Assembly: GCA_026770595.1 (NCBI GenBank)
Contig: MU633765.1
Span: 1 to 24,659, forward strand
DNA from: Ochromonadaceae sp. CCMP2298
Lineage: Eukaryota; Sar; Synurophyceae; Ochromonadales; Ochromonadaceae
Direction of reading: 5' to 3'
Length of the DNA: 24,659 nucleotides
Shown here: piece after piece, positions 8,702 through 16,140 of the stretch
Layout of the letters: each line of letters starts with the position of its first letter
How positions within the stretch are numbered: the stretch's first letter is position 1
The notes under the pieces: generated by a model
Told to the model about the DNA's origin: nothing
The model's database searches: none
The model's input: the letters and a program-made list of their open reading frames with translations, nothing else
Position numbers and translations under genes: made by a program

Positions 8702-8765
8702 CAGTACATGTTTGTGCATATGTACATTACGGGACGTAATGTACATACCTGCGACATATGTACTG
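8702..8765. repeat. Nested near-perfect palindrome in divergent promoter
   Basis: The core is a perfect inverted repeat, atgtacattacg (8720-8731) and cgtaatgtacat (8735-8746), with a 3-nt spacer. An outer pair, cagtacat (8702-8709) and atgtactg (8758-8765), has almost the same centre. Its location between two divergent genes suits a regulatory site bound by a dimer, or a hairpin; neither is shown. Confidence 0.75.
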
Positions 8766-8860
8766 AACAGCGGGGAATTAGCCCTGGTTGTATGTAGTCT
8801 AACGGAAAAAATGTCAGGTTTTGCTGCAAGCGGCACATCTTGGAATAGGGTTCCTACCAG

Positions 8861-8919
8861 GTAATCTCCCAGACTGCCAGAGCGGCACATCTAACATCCT
8901 TCTTCCACCCCTCCCGCAG
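8861..8919 (+). other. Candidate 5' UTR intron of the HhH gene
   Basis: CAG|GTAATC at 8860/8861 and a pyrimidine-rich tract ending CCCGCAG at 8919 could delimit a 59-nt intron just 9 nt before the ATG. It is shorter than the other introns here and the frame is open across it, so it rests on splice-site appearance only. Confidence 0.35.
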
Positions 8920-8928
8920 TTGCAAACG

Positions 8929-9762
8929 ATGTCGCGCCCGGGTAGCGAGGAGGCGGCCCAGCTCTTCGAGGGCGCCCTCGGGGTGGAGTGGAAAGCATGT
9001 CTGGATAGATATCAAGCGGCGGTCGCCTGCGTGGCTGAGAAGAAGAGGAAGCCCGAGCTGGTGCAGCTGGACAACTTCCTGTGGGGCGATCTCGTGCGCA
9101 CTGCTGGTGACCGCAAGCCCGTGCATATCACTCACGAGGAGCTGGCGGGCGTTATGAAGTGGAAGCTGGCGCGCGGTAAGGCGCGGCCTCTGCAGAAGCT
9201 GGTGGAGTCGAACAGCCCCTCCGCAGTGGAGGAGGCTTCCGCCAAGGCGTTGGCTCTCGTGTCCAAGGGAAAGTGGGAGGCTGCAGTGGGCGCGATAACA
9301 GTCCTGAAGGGGATCGGACCCGCCACCGCAACTGCTGTGCTTGCCCCTTTTGCCCCCGCTCTGGTGCCCTTCATGGCAGATGAGGTAATGGAGGCCACGG
9401 GCTGCCAGCGCGACTACACCCTGCCCGTGTACAAGATCGTCAGGAGTGCGCTCTTGGCCAAGGCGGGAGAGCTGGGGCCTGACTGGACGGCGGAGGGTGT
9501 GGGCAAAGCTCTGTGGGTGCGGGCCATGATGGAGCTGTTTCCGCAGATTCTGAGGGCCAAGGCCCCCACCAGTCTCCCCACCACAGGAGCCGAGGTTGAA
9601 AGCAAGGGCGATAAGAAGGGCGCGAAGGAAGCGAAGGGCGAGTCTGGCGGGAGCATGCGCAGTGTGGGCAGCGTGCAGGTGGAGCTGGAAGAGCCCGCCC
9701 CCTCGTCCAAGAGGAAGGCAGGTCGCAAGGCAGAGCAAAGCACTTCGAAGAAGCAGAAGTGA
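8929..9762 (+). CDS. Helix-hairpin-helix (HhH-GPD-like) protein with basic tail
   Basis: Single exon, 277 residues from the ATG at 8929; the frame is open upstream but has no better start. A helical first half (WKACLDRYQAAVACVAEKKRK; MKWKLARGKARPLQKLVESN) leads into a helix-hairpin-helix motif, LKGIGPATATAVLAPF at about 126-141. An Asp follows at 151 (MADEVMEATG), with spacing reminiscent of HhH-GPD DNA glycosylases. The conserved WKL-RGK-RP pattern and the HhH resemble a widespread but uncharacterised eukaryotic protein group, from memory. The tail (about 222-277) is Lys/Ser-rich and ends in a probable nuclear localisation signal (KRKAGRK ... SKKQK). DNA binding in the nucleus is a reasonable inference. 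Glycosylase activity is not shown: the catalytic Lys of bifunctional enzymes is not evident. Confidence 0.75.
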   Translation: MSRPGSEEAAQLFEGALGVEWKACLDRYQAAVACVAEKKRKPELVQLDNFLWGDLVRTAGDRKPVHITHEELAGVMKWKLARGKARPLQKLVESNSPSAVEEASAKALALVSKGKWEAAVGAITVLKGIGPATATAVLAPFAPALVPFMADEVMEATGCQRDYTLPVYKIVRSALLAKAGELGPDWTAEGVGKALWVRAMMELFPQILRAKAPTSLPTTGAEVESKGDKKGAKEAKGESGGSMRSVGSVQVELEEPAPSSKRKAGRKAEQSTSKKQK

Positions 9763-9832
9763 TCATATGTAATTAGTGTAAAACTTATCCGTTATTACCT
9801 GATCTTTTTTTTACAAAGCTTTAGGCCGTGTG

Positions 9833-9854
9833 TTCATCAGTTCATCAGTTCATG
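9833..9854. repeat. Short tandem repeat ttcatcag
   Basis: Two exact 8-nt units (9833-9840, 9841-9848) and a partial third. It lies in the 265-nt spacer between the HhH gene and the C69 peptidase gene. No function inferred. Confidence 0.7.
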
Positions 9855-9874
9855 CTTTTTGGACCCAAATTTTA

Positions 9875-9890
9875 TATTGACCGGTCAATA
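9875..9890. repeat. 16-bp perfect palindrome upstream of the C69 peptidase
   Basis: tattgaccggtcaata is its own reverse complement. It contains two inverted TTGACC half sites. It lies about 140 nt before the peptidase ATG and could be a dimer-binding operator-like site; this is inference. Confidence 0.7.
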
Positions 9891-9915
9891 ACAATCCGGT
9901 CGCAACGTTCTAGGA

Positions 9916-9943
9916 TTTGTGATGGGAGTCCTCCCATCACAAA
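9916..9943. repeat. Hairpin, 13-bp perfect arms, 2-nt loop
   Basis: tttgtgatgggag (9916-9928) and ctcccatcacaaa (9931-9943) pair perfectly. An outer aggattt (9912-9918) and aaatcct (9949-9955) give an alternative longer pairing. It is 85 nt upstream of the peptidase ATG, in the promoter or 5' UTR. Confidence 0.85.
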
Positions 9944-10027
9944 CAGACAAATCCTTTACTGTACCTATCGAGAAGAGAAGAGATCGTGCATCTTCCCAAA
10001 CTGAGGCGCGCGCCTGCATTTGATAGC

Positions 10028-12441
10028 ATGAGGCTAATGCTAGCGACTGGCTTGGTCGCGCTGCTGATTTTCGCGCAAACAGCCGAGACGTGCACGACAT
10101 TTGGAGTCGGTAAATCGGCCTCGAACGATGGGTCGGTATTCAGTACCCACTCGAACGATGGCAGCGGCAATACTGACCCCCGTCTGGTCAAGGTGCCTGC
10201 GCGCGATTTCCCAGAGGGCGCCACTCGGCCCATCTACGAGAGCCCCGAGGGTTATCCCCGCTACGTGGGCACCGAGCGCGCCGCGCCGGTGTACTACCCT
10301 GGGAACTGCCAGGAGGTGGCAGCCAAGTGTGAACCTTTCAAGGCTATGGGCTCGATCCCGCAGGTGCGCCACACGTACGCGTATTTCGAGCAGACTTATG
10401 GAGCCATGAACGAGAAGCAGGTGGGCATTAGCGAGTCGACCTGCTCGGGTGTGTTCGCCGCCAAGTCTATCACGAACGGCGGCAAGGCGCTCTTGAGCGT
10501 GGACCAGCTGAGCCAGATCGCGATGGAGCGTGCCGCCACTGCGCAGGAGGCGATCAAGATAATGGGCAGCTTGGCTGAGGAATTCGGTTTCTATGGAGAG
10601 TCCTCCTCCTTCGAGGGCGGGTCTGAGTCTTTAATCGTCACGGACCCCAACGAGGCCTGGGTCTTTCACGTGCTGGCGGACGCTACGGGCACCAGTGCGT
10701 ACTGGGGGGCTGCGCGCGTGCCCGACGACAGCGTGGCGGTGGTAGCGAACATGTTCTCGATACGTACGATGGACATGAAGGACACGGCGAACTTCCTCGG
10801 CAGCACGAACTTGTGGCAGAACGCAGAGCGGGACGGGCTGTACAACCCGTCGGCGAGGGATTTCACGGCCACGTTCTCGGACGGAGAGTACGCGCACAAG
10901 TACTATAGCGGGAGAAGAATGTGGGGCGTGTTCCGATTGTTGGCACCTGCGGCCAACCTGCCCGCCGTTTACGGCAACTTGAAATTCGACAGGCCCTACC
11001 CCTTCGCGGTGCGCGTGGAGGCCAAACTCACACCCCAGGACGTGATGAGCGTGATGAGAGACTGGTACAACGGCACAGAGTACAGTACTGGGGAGGGCTC
11101 GGGCGTTTCAGGTGGTGCGTGGGGAACGCCTGACCGTTATGGGAACAATGCGCTGGACGGCAACGTGCAAGGAAACTGGTGAGCACCTGCCCTAGCGCCT
11201 TATGACCCTAGTGTACTATGTACAGTGCTGTCTGCTGCCTTCTCACCTCTTCTTTCAAACACCACTACCCTCACCCCCAGGGAGCGCACCATCGCCCTCT
11301 ACCGCTCCTCCGACACGCAGGTGCTGCAGTCGCGCGCCTGGCTGCCCGACGCCATAGGAGGGGTGATCTGGTTCGGAGCTGCGGCTGCCCACGGCACCGC
11401 CTACATCCCAGGTACGCCCCTGCGCCAGCCCCTGCCCCTACCCCACCCCAGCCCTGTATCTACTCTGCTGTTGAGGTGCAACTTACCCAGACAACTGACT
11501 TATCCCCCCTACCTCCCCCCTACCTCCCACTTCCCTCAGTTCTGGCCGGTATGACCCGCAGTCCCGCTGTGCTACAGGGCTGGCAAGGCGTGTACGACAC
11601 CTCTACGGCCTTCTGGGCAAACCGCCGTGTTCTCAACACCGCCCAAGTGAAGTTCTCCTACATGCTGCAGAACGTGCGACAGGTGCAGGGGGCACTGGAG
11701 GGGGCATCCGTGGCACTCACCCAGCATGTGGAGGAGTTCGTGAAGACGGCGCAGAGACAGGTGCAGTGGGGGCTGTCTGCGTCCGCTGTGCCTGATGCGT
11801 ATGCTCTGTCCGCATCTGCTCTGACTGCCGCTCAGCTGGAGGCGGTCACCCTGCTGTTCGAGGAGAACGCAGTGCAGAACGTGCTGGGCATGAACCAACT
11901 CTTCCACTTCCTGCAATTCACCTACGCAGACGGGGACGCCAACTACTGGAGCGAGTCTGGGTTCCACTCCTCCTCACTGGGATATCCCGTATGGTGGTTG
12001 GAGGCGGGTAACTACGCATCGGGGCCGCCACCTGTGGATGAGGCGGGGGTAGGCCCCATGAAGTTCAGTCTGCCCATGACCGCGATGCGCAGGAGCTTTC
12101 TGGAGGCCGCGGCTAAGGCCTCTACCCCAGGGGAGGCGAACAGGGCGGTGAGGGAATTGGACGCGGCGGCGGGGGTGGGTTCGGGGGTGGGGATGGGCGC
12201 GGGGGTGAGGGAGGTGGTGCCCGGGGGGGCGGCGGCTGGTCAGCGCGATAGCCTCACCCAGCGGGCCCAGGTGAACGCGGTGGAGCAAACAGCTGCCGTA
12301 CTCGGGCAGTGCCTGGAGCAGTGTGAGCAGCAGTCCCACTCCTGCTACGACCACTGTGCACAGAGGTTCCTGGCTTGTGTGCGGGAGACGGGTCTGGGGC
12401 AATGCCTGGACCTGGGCCTGTCACCCACTGAGAAGTGGTAG
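10028..12441 (+). CDS. Secreted dipeptidase, peptidase family C69 (U34)
   Basis: CDS is join(10028..11178, 11281..11411, 11540..12441), 727 residues. Introns of 102 nt (GTGAGC...CAG) and 128 nt (GTACGC...CAG) rejoin W-ERTIALYRS and YIP-VLAGM in frame. The ATG at 10028 opens a signal peptide (MRLMLATGLVALLIFAQTAET). This is followed at once by Cys22 in CTTFGVG, the N-terminal nucleophile of C69 enzymes, exposed when the leader is removed. GKSASNDGSVFSTHSNDG and NEKQVGISESTCSG also fit the family. C69 enzymes cleave dipeptides and short peptides; this one should act in the secretory pathway, a vacuole or outside the cell. The C-terminus adds a Gly/Val/Ala linker (near 12163-12237) and a short Cys-rich segment (CLEQCEQQSHSCYDHC and more) unlike the core family. 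An earlier in-frame GTG at 9986 is not needed. Confidence 0.9.
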
Positions 12442-12847
12442 CGGCACATTCAGAGCACGTTCTCTGCACAGCTGTTGTCTCCTGTGCCATATTAGATCAT
12501 CTGGCACATACGACGCAAGAACTTGCATACAATTGTATTTCGTCGGAGACCATAGGAGAGAGCTAGAGAGGGCAAGGATCGTAAGCGATTATTTCCTGAA
12601 CACATTAAAAATAGTAGTTGTTGTCTCCTATTAGATTATATCCTATTACATAGCTATCTGGGAGATCATTCCAACCTACCACTATTTCTCCAACCCTTTC
12701 CCTCGGCGACGGTTATGTTTTATGTTTGACAAGTTTTGGCGAAGGGCAGCAGCAAGAGGTGATCCTCGCATGCTGACAGATTTGATCCTCTGGACCATTC
12801 CTGCGACAGCATCGACGAGGCCTCACTCCATCCCCATCAGAGACGCA
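12442..12847. other. Spacer between C69 peptidase and basic-protein genes
   Basis: No gene seen. It should hold the 3' UTR of the peptidase gene and the promoter of the next gene, both read rightwards. A 12-bp perfect palindrome, atacaattgtat, lies at 12527-12538. Confidence 0.6.
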
Positions 12848-13612
12848 ATGCCCCGTAAGATTCCCGCTGGCGTGTGCTTTGCACTGAAGTGTTGTTTCCA
12901 TGTGCAAATTATCCCGTCTGCAATATACCCCGGATGCGATACACATTTCTTTCCTTTATACCTCATCGTCGTATAGCTGACGGTCAACCAACCACTTTTT
13001 AATTCTGTCCCAGCCAAGAAGGCCCCTGCGAAGAAGGGCGGCAGGCCGGTCGCCAATGTGGTGAAGTCGGCCACCGCTGCCAGGAAGAAGGTCGGCGCCA
13101 AGGCCAATGCCAAGCCGGTGGTTAGAAGGACGCAGGTGCAGACCCAGCCCAAGAGAGGGGTTCCTCAGGGCGCCAAGAAGCCTGTTTCCAAGCGTGTGGT
13201 TCCCAACATGAACAACACGCCCAAGCTGCGTCTGCAGGAGTCCGACCCCGCACCCAGGAAGCCCAACGCCAGGCAGAATGGGAATGGGAATGGGAATGGG
13301 AAGGCCATCGTCCAGCCCACTGGGCGGAACCAGTCTGCGCAGAGGCAGCAGCAGCAGCTGGCGCAGAGACAGCCAGCGCAGAGGCAGCAGCAGATGCAGC
13401 AGCCGGCGCAGAGGCAGCAGACGCAGACGCAGGCCAGGCCCCAGAAGGGCAGCCTGTCCGAGATAGCGGTGGCTATTCAGACGGCCAACGCGATCGCCAT
13501 GAACCGCACGCACCCCCGCCAGGCAGAGGTGGTGGATCTTCTGCGCACGCACGAGAAGGGCTGGGTAGAGAACAAGAAGTTCATGGAGCTGCTCAGAGGC
13601 ATGGTCTTCTAA
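12848..13612 (+). CDS. Basic, Gln-rich protein of unknown function
   Basis: CDS is join(12848..12854, 13014..13612), 201 residues. The first coding exon is only ATGCCCC; the 159-nt intron (GTAAGA...CAG) then joins it to give MPPKKAPAKKGGRPVAN. The long downstream frame has no suitable ATG at its start, which supports this joint. The N-terminal third is Lys/Arg/Ala-rich, with a GGRP that faintly recalls an AT-hook. The middle has NGNGNGNGK from a 6-nt microsatellite and then imperfect repeats of AQRQ and QQQ. The last 60 residues look folded and helical (LSEIAVAIQTANAIAM ... VDLLRTHEKGWVENKKFMELLRGMVF). I do not recognise the C-terminal domain. A nucleic-acid-binding, possibly ribosomal or nucleolar, role would fit the charge but is only a guess. 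Confidence 0.7.
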
Positions 13613-13985
13613 TTGTCACTAACTTAATTCCATGCCTCAGAGGCTCTTCTAGATTCCATTCTGCATTCTGCAGTTCCACATTCTACTCTACATGTACTCC
13701 ACATTCTACATACTACTCTGCGTTCTACTCTCTGCGCTCCGCACGGTAGGCTTTTAATGCCTTAAAATTCAAGCTTTTAAACGAGCAGGTTTGACGACCA
13801 GCAGGCGCGTGAGCCTCTCTATGGTGGTGCACAGATAATCCATTTCTCCATCTCCCTACCAGCCTTCGCGAGGTACCCATCTCAGTCTTCAGACAACCTT
13901 CAAATCGACACACCAGTCTACAGGGCGGTATACACAAAACAAGACAAAACATCTCTTGAAATCGGTTATGTTCATATTACATATG
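13613..13985. other. Convergent 3' spacer with degenerate ATTCTAC repeats
   Basis: No gene seen. Between about 13650 and 13735 the plus strand is built from loosely repeated cattctac, cattctgc and tactctgc units. This gives a pyrimidine-rich, G-poor tract just downstream of the basic-protein gene. The remainder is unremarkable. Confidence 0.6.
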
Positions 13986-15676
13986 TTAGAAGACTTTCAT
14001 CAAATCGAAATATACAACAGCTAACAGAAAGAAAAACGGGAAAACTAAGAGGTGGGCTAGCCCATTTATGCGGAAGTACAGAAAGACAGTTATGAGTAGT
14101 ATCGTGGCAGCGGTGTAGAGCGGGTAGTCAAACAATACTTTGTAGAGGGAGTCGATGAACTCTTTGTACTCCGCCACCACCCAGGGATCCTCCTTCGGCC
14201 GCACCTCCACCTCCACCTCCACCCCCTTCCCCTCGTGACCCGGACCGTCCTCCTCTTCCGACCCTGCTTCCACCCACGATTCTCCCTCTACCGTCTCCGA
14301 CCCCCGCCGGTGCAGGTTTGAGATTGTGGAGTTAGATGCGTGGGTGAGGTCTGACACATCTGAGGACACCGACTGAGCGCGCTTGATACCGACTCGATCC
14401 GACATGGGTTGTATCGGCAATCCCTCGAACTCAAACCTGACCGTGGCCGAGCCTGCTCTCACTCGTGCTGGGACATCAGGGGTGCCCGCCTTCCAAATAG
14501 CTGTAGCTGTGTTCCCGCTCTTATAAAATGGGTTGCCATTCTTAACCGCGTTGCCGCTACCGGTACTGCTACCGCTACCGTTACCGTTGCCGTTGGACGC
14601 TCTCGGAGCGCTAAGTTTGAGTGGGTCCGACTGCCTCTGACCCGACCCTGCGCTCGCATGCCTTTCTACGTGACCTGCGTGGGTGTGGGCGAGGACCTCC
14701 ATTAAAGGCCCCCCCTCCGAGGTGTCGAACACGAACGCCTCATTATACTGCTTGAATCCCCCCCCGAGACACTCTGGAATATTTTCGAACGTGATGTCCT
14801 CCAGCAGCACAGGCAGGTAGTTCGGCCCGCACATGTTGATCTTCGCTATGGTGTCTTCGTCCAAAAAGCCCTTAATGAAGTACCAGAAGGTATTAAATAG
14901 CCACGGCACGTTCACCATTGCGCACTTGCCCAAGTACTCTTGGTAATTGGGGAGCCCCAAGTCCAGCGCAGCTGCCACCAGCGCCCTGCCCTTGCTCCCC
15001 AGATGTCCGAAGCCCACGCCCTTGAGGTCCCGGATTGTATAGTCTAATATTATCTCGCCGTAGCCGTTGCGCCTGTCTGCGGGGGCGCACTCTGCTAGGT
15101 ACTTCTGCTCCCGCTCGTGGCTGAGCTGCTCCAGGATGATAGCTCGGTACTCGAGCGAGTAGGTGAGGAAGACCAGGTAGTCTTTGATGCTGATGGAGTC
15201 CATCATTTCCTTGGGGGAGAAGTCGAAGCTCTCGAAGGCTGGAGACGGAGATGAAGGATGAGAAGGAGGGTGTGGAAGACGGATGAGGGACAAACTGCGC
15301 AACTTCTAATACACTCGATACAGGATAACCTACCCAGCGGTCGGCCTTTCTTGTCCATGGAATTGGCCGATAGGATTATCTGCGGTGCCAGGTCGATGAT
15401 CACCTTGCCATAGGGGAACTTGAACGGCGTGTCAATCCCTCCGTGCACGATCTGCCGTCGGATCTCGTCCACGTCGTTGTCGTCTCTCCACTTCAGGAAG
15501 AGCGATATCATGCGCGTGGCCTCGTCAACATTCCAGCCCTTTCCACGGATGAACCGCAGCAGGCGCCTGTCTCCCACAATATCAGGATACTGCGGGCGCG
15601 CCGCCAGCTGGTCCTTCAGTCTCCGCCTGACCTCTGCCAGCGCGTCCTCCTCTTTCTGCACCCACCTTCGCGCCAT
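13986..15676 (-). CDS. Sec14-like (CRAL-TRIO) lipid-transfer protein with C-terminal membrane anchor
   Basis: CDS is complement(join(13986..15238, 15334..15676)), 531 residues. The 95-nt intron (GTAGGT...CAG) rejoins GRPL to AFESFDF in frame. The ATG at 15676 has A at -3 and G at +4. A CRAL-TRIO N-terminal helical part (RRLLRFIRGKGWNVDEATRMI, about 37-57) is followed by the lipid-binding domain (about 85-274). The latter has the canonical VNVPWLFNTFWYFIKGFLDEDTIAKI helix-strand near 223-248. A disordered Ser/Gly/Asn-rich linker (about 300-450) includes NGNGNGSGSS and an acidic stretch. The end (about 485-531) has two hydrophobic segments separated by RINGL, predicting a hairpin or tail anchor. 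Sec14 proteins bind and exchange phosphatidylinositol and other lipids; an anchored form would act at a membrane surface, perhaps the ER. Divergent from the STPGR gene. Confidence 0.9.
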
Positions 15677-16140
15677 GCTGATGCAAAGTCGCAACCTGGA
15701 GAAAGAACGAGCGTGTCCGTGCGCGTTCGCGAGTACGGGCGCTGCAGGTGTGGGCCCACGCGCTTCTAAAGACCACGCTCCAGAAGACGAACTATACTAA
15801 CGTTACAACTCCTCTGCTGGAGCCTTGGCGAGGTTGTTTTTGCGCATGCAATGTGGCGGAAAGGGTTATTTTTTTTAACCCTTTCCACTTCTTTCCGTTG
15901 TGAAACAATCGAGGCCAAGGGGAAAATGCCAGACCGATCATAATGTGAAGACAAGCTCCTTGCTTGCTTTGTGGGGCTGTTGCTTGCTCGGCGAGCCTTG
16001 GGAGCGGCATTGCAATCGCCTGTCGAGGATTGGAACCACAAATGCCGTGCAGGTGCTCGGTCAGGGCAAGGAGCTGGTCCTGAGAGAGAGACCCTCCAGA
16101 ACCCAGAACCCAGAACCCACAGTTACAAGGTACCTGGAAC
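15677..16140. other. Divergent promoter spacer between Sec14 and STPGR genes
   Basis: No gene supported. It should carry both promoters and leaders. It contains the hairpin at 15858-15886, and at 16096-16116 three exact copies of ccagaac just before the STPGR start. Confidence 0.6.
15858..15886. repeat. Hairpin, 11-bp perfect arms with oligo-T loop
   Basis: ggaaagggtta (15858-15868) and taaccctttcc (15876-15886) are exact reverse complements around seven T residues. It is near the middle of the spacer between the two divergent genes. Confidence 0.8.

Larger units (their letters stand above)
8346..8928. other. Divergent promoter spacer between ZNF598 and HhH genes
   Basis: No coding gene supported. 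It should contain both promoters and 5' UTRs. Its main feature is the nested palindrome at 8702-8765. A possible 5' UTR intron lies at 8861-8919. Confidence 0.6.

Noticed and set aside
9440-9766. Long opposite-strand frames overlapping the HhH, STPGR and ZNF598 genes
   Set aside because: They are Pro/Ser/Arg-rich, typical of the antisense of GC-rich coding DNA, show no recognisable domain and lie entirely over well-supported genes.
9763-9785. TGTAA as a green-algal polyadenylation signal
   Set aside because: It follows the stops at 9762, 5788 and 21228 but is absent after others, such as 1327, 12441 and 13612, so it supports neither a signal nor a green-algal origin.
9875-9890. WRKY W-box assignment for the inverted TTGACC sites
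   Set aside because: The half site matches the W-box core, but the lineage and its transcription factors are unknown, so only the palindrome is reported.
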